A stretch of DNA of 14,376 bases from an uncultured Veillonella sp. (GTDB lineage: Bacteria > Bacillota > Negativicutes > Veillonellales > Veillonellaceae). Both the position numbers and the translations under genes were made by a program. A model generated the notes under the pieces. The model ran no database searches and was not told the DNA's origin. It worked only from the letters and a program-made list of their open reading frames with translations. Shown one piece after another: positions 7,439 through 14,067 of the stretch. The first letter of the stretch is position 1. Each line of letters starts with the position of its first letter. Location: positions 1 to 14,376 of the forward strand of contig URPT01000029.1 of NCBI GenBank assembly GCA_900549845.1. Reading direction: 5' to 3'.

Positions 7439-7445
7439 ATTACAT

Positions 7446-7472
7446 AATAGGTCCTGCATAGCAGGACCTATT
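7446..7472 (-). repeat. perfect 12-bp leader hairpin before yfbR
   Basis: AATAGGTCCTGC and GCAGGACCTATT flank a 3-nt loop. On the minus strand no T-run follows, so it is not a classic terminator for the upstream genes. On the plus strand TTTT follows, but no plus gene ends there. It ends 17 bases before the yfbR start and would form in its leader; it could be a stability or processing element. Confidence 0.75.
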
Positions 7473-7546
7473 TTAATATCATTAATTTAACTATATAACA
7501 TAAGTTCTACTAGACGCATTCAAGGAATACTCTAATTAAAAATCAA

Positions 7547-8404
7547 TTAAATTACACCCCGTAGTTTAAAACCGTAATCAAGGAATTGTACTGCTTCATC
7601 CCAACGGTTATCATCGTTAAGCATAACTACAATCATAGTATGACCATTACGTGTAGCCGATGCAATCAAGCATTCTCCTGCCGCATTCGTAAAGCCTGTT
7701 TTCAAACCATTTGCACCAGGATATTTATTGCGAATGAAATGGTTTGTGGTACGAATTGTTTCTGGCGTACGGTTTTGATAAGGCACCTTATAATAATCAT
7801 TGGCCACTTTATCGCGGAACATTTGGTATTTCATACCATACGCTGCAATCATCGCCAAGTCACGAGCCGTAGAGTGATGGCCCATTTGTGTCAAACCATG
7901 AGGATTTAAAAACACACTATTTTTTGCCCCTGCTTTGGCAGCAACGCGATTCATGTCCTTTGCAAAATTCTCTACAGAGCCACTTACATTTTCTGCTACT
8001 ACAACGGCCGCATCATTACCGCTGGCAACCATCATGCCTTCAAGAACGCCTTCCAAGGTAATTTGATCTCCGACGCGAACCCCCAGATTGGATTCCTCCA
8101 TACTAGTGGCATAACTACTAATAGTCGCCAGTTCATCAAGTTGTGTACCTTTGAGTTCTAGAGCTGTTAACAATGTAACCATTTTCGTAGTGCTCGCAGG
8201 ATGCATCCACTTATCAGGATTCTTTGCAAATAGGATTTCTTTTGTATCCGCATCAATGAGAACAACAGCCTCACCTATCGTAGATGGCGGCGCAATATAC
8301 GCCGCATGAGAAACACTAGTACCGAAAATAATAGCGCCTATACAGGCTATCATCAAAATAAGTCGTTTCCAAACTATACAAGCATTAGTTGTTAAAGATA
8401 TCAT
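7547..8404 (-). CDS. D-alanyl-D-alanine carboxypeptidase (peptidase S11, short form)
   Basis: A 285-residue penicillin-binding protein that trims the terminal D-Ala of peptidoglycan stem peptides. An N-terminal hydrophobic segment (about 14-30) ending in SHAAY suggests a signal peptide cut near residue 34. Active-site motifs are STTK at 71-74 (S71 nucleophile), SGN at 128-130 and KTG at 235-237. The protein ends soon after the catalytic domain, so the C-terminal beta domain and amphipathic anchor of PBP5-type enzymes are absent. The ATG at 8404 has AGAAAG upstream; an in-frame ATG at 8425 (7 more residues, 3 nt after the mscS stop) is a possible alternative. It follows mscS closely and is probably co-transcribed with it. 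It is DacF/DacA-like, but I cannot assign the exact paralogue. Confidence 0.92.
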   Translation of the reverse strand: MISLTTNACIVWKRLILMIACIGAIIFGTSVSHAAYIAPPSTIGEAVVLIDADTKEILFAKNPDKWMHPASTTKMVTLLTALELKGTQLDELATISSYATSMEESNLGVRVGDQITLEGVLEGMMVASGNDAAVVVAENVSGSVENFAKDMNRVAAKAGAKNSVFLNPHGLTQMGHHSTARDLAMIAAYGMKYQMFRDKVANDYYKVPYQNRTPETIRTTNHFIRNKYPGANGLKTGFTNAAGECLIASATRNGHTMIVVMLNDDNRWDEAVQFLDYGFKLRGVI

Positions 8405-8428
8405 ATATCTCACTTTCTGTATCACATA

Positions 8429-9358
8429 TTAACTTTCAGGGTTATCATCAATGGCAACATCCGTTCCACTTGCTTTTTTCTTAGTTCCCTTAATTTCACC
8501 AGTAGAGTTATCTACATTTTGAAGATATACAACACGTTGAGGATATGGAATGTCGATACCATATTTATCGAACGCATCTTTTACATCAGACATAATTCCA
8601 TATTGCACATCTAAGAAGTCTTTCGACTTAACGCGTGCATAGGCAGCAATGCGTACAGAGTTATCGCCAAATTCAGAAATACCAATTTCCATATTTTTAG
8701 GATTGAGTACACGTTTATCAGCAGCAAAAATATTTTTTAAGATTTTAATTGCTTCATGATGATTATTGTTATAACCAATATCAAAGACGAACGGGATAAC
8801 CCTTTCATGGGTATAAGCAATATTAGTTATGGCTTGGGAGGTAAGGATAGAGTTTGGTATATATACATTTTTTTGATCTTTAGTAGTGATAATAGTATAC
8901 ATAAATTGAATAGACTTAACACTACCTACAGTATCTCCAACTTGAATAACATGACCTGCTCTAAAAGGCTTAAATATAAGAATTAATAAGCCTGATGCCA
9001 AGTTAGATAAGTTGTTTTGTAAGGCCAAACCAATACCTAAACCAAAGGCACCAAAGGCAGCTACAAAGGATGTAGTAGGAACACCAATTTGATTTAAGCA
9101 AATCAATATTAGACCTACTAGCAATGCATAATTGATGATCTGCGTAATAAAGCTCATCGCAGCAGAGTCATAAGAGGCCTTAGTCATAATACGGACAGCA
9201 AAGGTTTTCACCCATTTAATAGCATAACGACCTACCCAAAATATAATAAGAGCTAATAATATATTGCCCGCTTGAGAAAAGAACCAATCTCGAAATTGAA
9301 TCAATACATTAGCATCTTTAAACAATATTTCTGATGCAGAATAAAGAATATTGCCCAT
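8429..9358 (-). CDS. mscS: MscS-family mechanosensitive ion channel
   Basis: A 309-residue membrane protein, close in size to E. coli MscS (286). Three hydrophobic segments lie at about 31-50, 68-90 and 95-128. The third holds the Gly/Ala-rich pore helix AAFGAFGLGIGLALQNNLSN (100-119), followed by the family's FKPFRAGHVIQVG and the beta-domain YIPNS motif. It most likely forms a homoheptameric channel releasing solutes during hypo-osmotic shock. The C-terminal tail after about 285 is polar and low-complexity. The start has GGAGG 7 nt upstream. It is first in a row with a carboxypeptidase, a sensible pairing for envelope stress, and is divergent from cbiZ. Confidence 0.93.
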   Translation of the reverse strand: MGNILYSASEILFKDANVLIQFRDWFFSQAGNILLALIIFWVGRYAIKWVKTFAVRIMTKASYDSAAMSFITQIINYALLVGLILICLNQIGVPTTSFVAAFGAFGLGIGLALQNNLSNLASGLLILIFKPFRAGHVIQVGDTVGSVKSIQFMYTIITTKDQKNVYIPNSILTSQAITNIAYTHERVIPFVFDIGYNNNHHEAIKILKNIFAADKRVLNPKNMEIGISEFGDNSVRIAAYARVKSKDFLDVQYGIMSDVKDAFDKYGIDIPYPQRVVYLQNVDNSTGEIKGTKKKASGTDVAIDDNPES

Positions 9359-9410
9359 ATTAAACCTCCAATAATATAACTTTATAAATAATTGAGCACA
9401 TCTATTAATA

Positions 9411-9438
9411 TGGTCATCATAAACATATATGCTATAAT
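9411..9438 (+). promoter_or_regulatory. candidate promoter of cbiZ
   Basis: A perfect TATAAT at 9433-9438 has TG one base before it (extended -10). TGGTCA at 9411-9416 (4/6 to TTGACA) lies 16 nt upstream. The start site would be near 9445, giving a leader of about 78 nt that contains both inverted repeats at 9457-9499. Confidence 0.55.
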
Positions 9439-9456
9439 TTAATAAATATATTTTAC

Positions 9457-9482
9457 ACGATATAGTAAAGTTATTATATCGT
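9457..9482. repeat. 8-bp inverted repeat in the cbiZ leader
   Basis: ACGATATA and TATATCGT are separated by 10 nt just downstream of the candidate cbiZ promoter. This is a plausible operator position. The area is very AT-rich, so chance is possible. Confidence 0.4.
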
Positions 9483-9499
9483 TATATTACATATATAAC
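9481..9499. repeat. 7-bp inverted repeat in the cbiZ leader
   Basis: GTTATAT and ATATAAC are separated by 5 nt. The left arm overlaps the end of the preceding dyad by two bases, so the two hairpins could be mutually exclusive in RNA. AT-rich, so weak on its own. Confidence 0.3.
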
Positions 9500-9522
9500 A
9501 ATCTAAATCTAGGGAGACTTAC

Positions 9523-10299
9523 ATGTTCAACAATCCATATGAAGCACCACAAGAGCTTGCAACAGGAGGTCATGTAACGAAAGAATTAAATTCCGTTACA
9601 GTACACTTTGACGACATCCATTATGCCTTATCTAGTGGTCAACTCAATGGTGGGTATCACCATACGTTAGCCGTACGAAATCAACAATTAACATACCAAA
9701 TCGAAACAGAAAAAGATTTACCAGGTGGCTCGGTAGCCAACTATTTAGCACAAGAGTTCGAGCAAATCGATACACCTGTTCATTTTAGTACAGCGCTTCT
9801 TACATCTGCTACAATGAACCTTCACGCATACGCCAAGGTCGAGGAACACGATACGATTGTGGAGACTATCGTTACTGCAGGCTATGAAAAAACGGCCCAT
9901 CGTGCAGGCACAGGCTATTGCTACGAGGAGCGAGATGGTGGTTTCATAGTACCTGGTACCATTAATATTCTTGTCTTTACAAACAAGGCATTAACAGATA
10001 GTGCCATGGTGAAAGCCATCATGACAATTACGGAGGCTAAAACCGCAGCCCTCCAAGATTGGGGTGTTGAAAGTGTACGACTCTATCCATTTATCAACGA
10101 AGATATTCCTGAAGCAATTACAAAAGAACGCAAGACTTCTGCTACAGGAACCTCCACAGACGGTATCATTCTCACCATAGATACAAATGGTGATGTGTTA
10201 ACAGACGCCGGCTCCTTCTCCCTATTTGGAGACACATTGGCTAAGGCCGTTTATGTAGGTATACAACGAGCCTTAGAAAATGCTATTGGCGCCGAATAA
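9523..10299 (+). CDS. cbiZ: adenosylcobinamide amidohydrolase CbiZ
   Basis: A 258-residue cytosolic enzyme of the CbiZ family, which hydrolyses the aminopropanol side chain of adenosylcobinamide to give adenosylcobyric acid, letting the cell rebuild its own cobamide from salvaged precursors. Family stretches are TAGYEKTAHRAG (118-129), PGTINILVFTNKALTDS (144-160), ITEAKTAALQDWGV (169-182) and TGTSTDGI (208-215). Length is typical. GGGAG precedes the ATG by about 7 nt. It is a single gene with its own promoter, divergent from mscS and convergent with ansA; no other cobamide synthesis gene is adjacent. The cobalamin-dependent queG in the same window shows one local use of the product. No cobalamin riboswitch is visible in the 164-nt leader region. 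Confidence 0.92.
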   Translation: MFNNPYEAPQELATGGHVTKELNSVTVHFDDIHYALSSGQLNGGYHHTLAVRNQQLTYQIETEKDLPGGSVANYLAQEFEQIDTPVHFSTALLTSATMNLHAYAKVEEHDTIVETIVTAGYEKTAHRAGTGYCYEERDGGFIVPGTINILVFTNKALTDSAMVKAIMTITEAKTAALQDWGVESVRLYPFINEDIPEAITKERKTSATGTSTDGIILTIDTNGDVLTDAGSFSLFGDTLAKAVYVGIQRALENAIGAE

Positions 10300-10308
10300 A
10301 AAAATACG

Positions 10309-10346
10309 CATCCTAGGCGAAATAAAAAACCGCACATCCTAGGCGA
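10309..10346. repeat. 12-bp direct repeat CATCCTAGGCGA, two copies
   Basis: Copies at 10309-10320 and 10335-10346, a 26-bp period, each preceded by an A-run. The second copy contributes to the left arm and loop of the hairpin at 10328-10361; the first looks like a left-over half. CCTAGG in each is palindromic. Confidence 0.7.
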
Positions 10347-10361
10347 TCGGGATGTGCGGTT
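10328..10361 (-). terminator. intrinsic terminator for the ansA transcript
   Basis: A 12-bp perfect stem, AACCGCACATCC with GGATGTGCGGTT, and a 10-nt loop. On the minus strand it is followed by TTTTATTT, so it fits minus-strand termination, about 95 nt after the ansA stop. On the plus strand it lacks a T-run. Confidence 0.75.
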
Positions 10362-10416
10362 CATTGCATATAAAACTGTTACACATAATATAATACTTGA
10401 AAATGAATATCAAATT

Positions 10417-10447
10417 AAGATTTGAGAGTTTTTCTCAAATCTTTTTT
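10417..10447 (+). terminator. intrinsic terminator for the cbiZ transcript
   Basis: An 11-bp perfect stem, AAGATTTGAGA with TCTCAAATCTT, a GTTTT loop and a six-T run at 10442-10447 on the plus strand. It lies about 120 nt after cbiZ and only 10 nt from the end of the convergent ansA. Confidence 0.8.
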
Positions 10448-10456
10448 GTTTTCTAA

Positions 10457-11434
10457 TTAATATTCATAGAAAAACTGTTGTAACTTTTTAAGATTTTTAG
10501 TTTTTGTAAGCCCCAGCATCAATAAGATACGAGCTTTTTGTGGACTCAATGTATCACTTACGAGATAGCCTGCTAGTGCATCTTGTGGTACAGCAGATAC
10601 CATGCCACTCCCTGTACGAGAGGCACGTACAGTTGGGAATGTTGTATTTTGTGTTATTTGACGTACATTTTGAGGAATTGTACCATGACCCAATCCAGTC
10701 AAGATGAGCCCATCAGGATTAGTGGCAACTACACTCATTGGCACCATGTCATCCATACCGCCATAGCAAGTCAAAATGACTACACGAGGCAATTCCTTTA
10801 AGTCATGTACATCAAAGATGGATTCTTTCGTATGACGACGAGTAGAGGCTTTATAATAATAAGCTACACCATCCTGGACGATACCAAGATGCCCTACTAA
10901 TGGACTGTCAAAGGTAGCCACATTAGTTGTATTCCGTTTGGACACATCACGCGCCCCATCAACATAGCCATTTAGAACAACAAGTACACCTTTACCTACA
11001 GATGCAGGTGTTCTTGCCACTTGAATCGCTTGTAATAAATTAATAGGACCATCTGCACTGATTGCCCCAGCAGGTCTCATCGAGCCAGTAATAACGATAG
11101 GTTTATCTGTATGAACAGTAAGATTAAGAAAATAAGCTGTCTCCTCCATGCTATCTGTTCCATGAGTAATAACAACACCGCCTATATCCTCTTGATTTAC
11201 TAATTCTTGTACTAACTTAGATAAATCCAACCAATGCTGGACAGTAATATCGGAGCTTTCAATATTACTAAACTGAGTATATGTATATGGACCATATGGT
11301 TCTGTGCCTGGTACGGAATCTAAAATTTCATCGAGCCCTAGTACACCTGCAGTATAGCCCGTCAAATCTGTATCGGATGCGCCTTGTCCAGCAATTGTAC
11401 CACCCGTACCAATCAACGCAATTTTTGTCTCCAT
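10457..11434 (-). CDS. ansA: L-asparaginase, type II-like sequence without signal peptide
   Basis: A 325-residue asparaginase hydrolysing L-asparagine to aspartate and ammonia. Catalytic elements are GTGGTIAG at residues 9-16 (T13, equivalent of E. coli AnsB T12), THGTDSMEETAYFL with the second Thr/Asp pair, and GARDVSKRNTT carrying the conserved Lys. The C-terminal SPQKARILLMLGLTKT also matches. The sequence resembles the periplasmic E. coli type II enzyme, yet from the start at 11434 (GGAGGT just upstream) it begins METKIALIGTGG with no signal peptide, so it is probably cytosolic. A longer in-frame ATG at 11494 would add 20 residues that are not a convincing signal peptide. It lies 95 nt after nadE with no terminator between. 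The symbol is by function; ansB is an equally fair name. Confidence 0.9.
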   Translation of the reverse strand: METKIALIGTGGTIAGQGASDTDLTGYTAGVLGLDEILDSVPGTEPYGPYTYTQFSNIESSDITVQHWLDLSKLVQELVNQEDIGGVVITHGTDSMEETAYFLNLTVHTDKPIVITGSMRPAGAISADGPINLLQAIQVARTPASVGKGVLVVLNGYVDGARDVSKRNTTNVATFDSPLVGHLGIVQDGVAYYYKASTRRHTKESIFDVHDLKELPRVVILTCYGGMDDMVPMSVVATNPDGLILTGLGHGTIPQNVRQITQNTTFPTVRASRTGSGMVSAVPQDALAGYLVSDTLSPQKARILLMLGLTKTKNLKKLQQFFYEY

Positions 11435-11437
11435 ATT

Positions 11438-11443
11438 ACCTCC
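11438..11443 (-). promoter_or_regulatory. Shine-Dalgarno deciding the asparaginase start
   Basis: GGAGGT on the minus strand immediately before the ATG at 11434 (AAT between). It favours that start over the in-frame ATG at 11494, which has no such site. Confidence 0.7.
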
Positions 11444-11529
11444 ATCATAAAATACATAAGAAATAGTAAATCTTTTGTTAATCACCATTAGCATGAATTA
11501 GACTAGCTAAAACAAGTCCTCTCTCAACA

Positions 11530-12291
11530 TTATGGGTGAAAGGACGGCATCAATTCTAATTTATGCTTATTAATACGATTTAAATAATCAATACGTTCTT
11601 TCGTTTCAAGATTTGCTATCTCTCCAGTTCTAATATATCGATCTAATACAGCATAGGTAAATCCTAATTTATCCTCATCAGATAGACCGCTGAGTCCATC
11701 ACTAGGCGTCTTATCTACAAGATATTTTGGAATATCAAGTAATCGACCTATTTGGCGCACCTCTTCTACGACAAGATTGGCAAGAGGACTAAAATCCCCA
11801 GCACTATCGCCATATTTTGTAGAATACCCTACATAATCTTCAGATCCATTACATGTATTAGCTACGCGTGCCCCATTTGGCAAATTTTGCCCTACTGCAT
11901 ATAGCGTTGTCATGCGAAGACGCGGTGGTGTATTAATTCCTGCATCCTTGGATATATCAGTTCTACCAGTAACTGCTTTATAACCTTCACCTTGAATGAT
12001 AGCGTTTGTCAAAGCGTCATAGGCAGCTCCAATATTCACTATGATATGTGGAATCCCCAAATGTGCCACTACAGCCTTGGCATCATCGATATCAGACTGA
12101 ATTCCATTCGGCATAAGAACACCTACTACGCGTTCTGCCCCAAGGGCTTCTTTACATAAAGCAGCTACAATTGTGGAATCCTTACCACCGGAAATGCCCA
12201 CTACGGCGCTACAACTAGGCCCATTTTGACTAAAATAATCTCGAATCCATTGAACGAGAGCCTCTTTTGTTGATTCTGGATGGTCTAACAT
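11530..12291 (-). CDS. nadE: NAD+ synthetase, ammonia-dependent
   Basis: A 253-residue N-type ATP pyrophosphatase that amidates nicotinate adenine dinucleotide to NAD+. The P-loop GISGGKDST is at residues 32-40; later motifs are ANTCNGSEDYVGYSTKYGD, then SPLANLVVEEV, and SDEDKLGFTYAVLDRY. There is no nitrilase/glutaminase domain, so free ammonia rather than glutamine is the expected nitrogen donor. The start is 8 nt after the pncB stop; the AGGAGGG ribosome site overlaps that stop codon, indicating coupled translation. With pncB it forms most of the nicotinate-to-NAD (Preiss-Handler) route; nadD, the middle step, is not in the window. The downstream asparaginase makes ammonia, which is suggestive but unproven. 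Confidence 0.95.
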   Translation of the reverse strand: MLDHPESTKEALVQWIRDYFSQNGPSCSAVVGISGGKDSTIVAALCKEALGAERVVGVLMPNGIQSDIDDAKAVVAHLGIPHIIVNIGAAYDALTNAIIQGEGYKAVTGRTDISKDAGINTPPRLRMTTLYAVGQNLPNGARVANTCNGSEDYVGYSTKYGDSAGDFSPLANLVVEEVRQIGRLLDIPKYLVDKTPSDGLSGLSDEDKLGFTYAVLDRYIRTGEIANLETKERIDYLNRINKHKLELMPSFHP

Positions 12292-12299
12292 AAGCCCTC

Positions 12300-13751
12300 C
12301 TATTTCTTCCGGAAAATACGATTTAATAAATCCATTTTCATTTGATAGTATCCTGGACTCATATCAAGGTAATGGCGATGTGGATTTTCAAAGCGCTGTT
12401 CTTCTAACCAAATTTCACGGTCTAATTGGTCTTTGACGTATTGACGAAGCTCTTCTAGTGTCGGTAATGTTACGATAAGCTTGCCATCTTTAATAATGAG
12501 TTGTTTCATCTCTTTAAAGGTGCAATTTTCAAAGTACAATTCACGCCACGGTTGTTCTGGATCAATATAACGATATGGTTCGGTTGTATCTGGTATCTCT
12601 TCTAACAATGTTAATAAGTCTGCAATGGCACGACCTTTCTCATTGTACACGCGGTACACCTTTTTAAAGCCTGGGTTCGTAATCTTTTCAACAGATTCAG
12701 AAATCTTGATGCGAGGCTCCCACACACCATTTTTTTCAACACCAGCAATCTTGTATACGGCGCCAAATACAGGATCGCTCTTAGAGGTAATCAGTCTTTC
12801 ACCTACACCAAAAATATCAATGGGACCACCTTGCCCCAATAAAGAGGTTATTGTATATTCATCAAGACTATTGGAAGCCATAATTTTGCAATCTTCTAAG
12901 CCTGCCTTATCAAGCATACGACGCGCTTTTTTAGCTAAGTACGCAAGGTCACCAGAATCAAGGCGGATACCTTTTAAGCGTTTTCCCATAGGTTCCAATA
13001 CCTCTTTAGCTACTTTAATAGCATTAGGAACACCAGAGTTTAATACATCATAGGTATCAACAAGGAATACGGCCCCATCTGGATACACTTCAGCGTAAGC
13101 TTTGAAAGCTTCGTATTCAGAATCATGATACATAACCCAACTATGAGCCATGGTTCCACTCACAGGAATACCAAATTGTTGGCCCGCTAAAACAGTTGCC
13201 GTAGACTGTACTCCACCAATGTAGGCTGCTCTCGCACCATATACAGCGGCATCCACATTATGAGCTCGACGAGCCCCAAAATCGGCTACTACACGCCCAT
13301 CCGCAGCACGAACGATGCGATTAGCCTTTGTAGCGATAAGGGACTGATGGTTCATCATAGTTAGCACTGCAGTTTCTACGATTTGTGCGTCTATGAGAGG
13401 GGCTACGACGGTTATAACTGGTTCGTTTGGATAAATAATAGAACCTTCTGGGAACGCATATACATCACCAGTAAAGGAGAAATCTTTAAGATAATTTAGA
13501 AATTCCTCACTAAAGATCCCTTGATTCCGTAAAAAATCGATATCACTTTCATCAAAATGTAGATTTAAAATGTACTCAACGATTTGTTCAAGACCACCAA
13601 AAATGGCAAAGCCACCCTTATCTGGATTGCGTCTAAAGAATACATCAAAAGCTACGCGATCCGTATTTTCATGTTGTGTAAAATAGCCGTGTGCCATGGT
13701 CATCTCATAAAAATCCATAAGCATACTAATATTGCGACTGTCGTGTTGCAT
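12300..13751 (-). CDS. pncB: nicotinate phosphoribosyltransferase
   Basis: A 483-residue enzyme that joins nicotinate to PRPP, with ATP hydrolysis, giving nicotinate mononucleotide. Motifs: DFYEMTMAHGYF (13-24), DFGARRAH (157-164), GTMAHSW (199-205) with H203 at the position of the phosphorylated His, RLDSGDL (263-269) for the phosphoribosyl site, and FGVGERL. The length and C-terminal extension fit the longer bacterial/eukaryotic-like form. The start at 13751 has GGTGA 4 nt and AAGG about 13 nt upstream, a less regular spacing than its neighbours. It is first in pncB-nadE(-ansA) and divergent from pepD across the AT-rich gap, where a TATAAT and an inverted repeat lie upstream. Confidence 0.95.
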   Translation of the reverse strand: MQHDSRNISMLMDFYEMTMAHGYFTQHENTDRVAFDVFFRRNPDKGGFAIFGGLEQIVEYILNLHFDESDIDFLRNQGIFSEEFLNYLKDFSFTGDVYAFPEGSIIYPNEPVITVVAPLIDAQIVETAVLTMMNHQSLIATKANRIVRAADGRVVADFGARRAHNVDAAVYGARAAYIGGVQSTATVLAGQQFGIPVSGTMAHSWVMYHDSEYEAFKAYAEVYPDGAVFLVDTYDVLNSGVPNAIKVAKEVLEPMGKRLKGIRLDSGDLAYLAKKARRMLDKAGLEDCKIMASNSLDEYTITSLLGQGGPIDIFGVGERLITSKSDPVFGAVYKIAGVEKNGVWEPRIKISESVEKITNPGFKKVYRVYNEKGRAIADLLTLLEEIPDTTEPYRYIDPEQPWRELYFENCTFKEMKQLIIKDGKLIVTLPTLEELRQYVKDQLDREIWLEEQRFENPHRHYLDMSPGYYQMKMDLLNRIFRKK

Positions 13752-13809
13752 CGGTTCACCAACCTTCTAAAATCTAATGGATTTAATTAATCGTTAATCG
13801 TATATCCTC

Positions 13810-13815
13810 ATTATA
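13810..13815 (-). promoter_or_regulatory. candidate -10 box for pncB
   Basis: A perfect TATAAT on the minus strand, about 59 nt before the pncB start. No good -35 is seen at 16-18 nt. An alternative pair, TTGTAG (13851-13856) and TATATA (13828-13833) with a 17-nt spacer, places the inverted repeat largely inside the spacer. Confidence 0.45.
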
Positions 13816-13835
13816 CATTATTATTCCTATATAGC

Positions 13836-13853
13836 TAGTATATACATATACTA
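13836..13853. promoter_or_regulatory. 18-bp inverted repeat upstream of pncB, possible operator
   Basis: TAGTATATACATATACTA: arms TAGTATA and TATACTA around TACA. Its position overlaps both possible -35 regions of pncB, where a repressor site would be expected. No match to a named NAD regulator site is claimed. Confidence 0.45.
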
Positions 13854-13919
13854 CAATTTTCATTAACTATCCTAATAATCATTCTTGTGATATAACTATA
13901 TATATACTAACTATTTATA

Positions 13920-13958
13920 TATTCCATATATGTGTCGGTGAAAGTTATCACTGGAATA
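13920..13958. repeat. nested stem element between pncB and pepD
   Basis: Outer arms TATTCCA (13920-13926) and TGGAATA (13952-13958) enclose GTGA (13938-13941) and TCAC (13948-13951), the latter directly adjoining the outer right arm. It is upstream of the candidate pepD promoter, so more likely a DNA site than a pepD leader structure. Weak. Confidence 0.3.
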
Positions 13959-13963
13959 AATTC

Positions 13964-13998
13964 TTTTATTAGTATTACAAATTCAGATACTAATAAAA
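13964..13998. promoter_or_regulatory. 12-bp-arm inverted repeat upstream of pepD, possible operator
   Basis: TTTTATTAGTAT and ATACTAATAAAA are perfect inverted copies separated by 11 nt. The ends have T first and A last, the opposite of an intrinsic terminator. The right arm covers the expected -35 region of the pepD promoter whose -10 is at 14014. Confidence 0.6.
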
Positions 13999-14013
13999 AC
14001 ACTAAGTATTCCG

Positions 14014-14019
14014 TATAAT
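14014..14019 (+). promoter_or_regulatory. candidate -10 box for pepD
   Basis: A perfect TATAAT, 48 nt before the pepD start. There is no -35 consensus at 16-18 nt; the inverted repeat's right arm occupies that position. Confidence 0.5.
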
Positions 14020-14067
14020 CAATCAACATATATATCTATTATTTACATGAGAATGAAAGGAACCATT

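Larger units (their letters stand above)
13752..14067. other. 316-bp AT-rich divergent intergenic region with several dyads
   Basis: No coding frame worth calling, no tRNA and no known riboswitch is visible. It contains candidate -10 boxes for pncB (13810-13815, minus) and pepD (14014-14019, plus), inverted repeats at 13836-13853 and 13964-13998, a nested stem at 13920-13958, and ATACTAA heptamers at 13904-13910 and 13987-13993 with the reverse complement at 13969-13975. Confidence 0.8.

Noticed and set aside
7430..7459. Upstream start at 7459 for the yfbR gene
   Set aside because: The ATG lies in the loop of the 12-bp hairpin and lacks a good ribosome site; the family N-terminus matches the start at 7429.
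7586..7909. 107-codon open frame on the plus strand
   Set aside because: Antisense to the carboxypeptidase active-site region; Cys/His/Ile-rich and without recognisable domain.
9359..9522. Possible cobalamin riboswitch before cbiZ
   Set aside because: No B12-box-like sequence and no multi-stem GC-rich structure; only short AT-rich dyads are present.
12625..13053. 142-codon open frame on the plus strand
   Set aside because: Antisense to pncB, which has all family motifs; no independent coding signal.
13964..13998. Reading the long dyad as a terminator
   Set aside because: Its 5' arm begins with T-run and its 3' arm ends with A-run on both strands, so no U-tract follows the stem in either direction.
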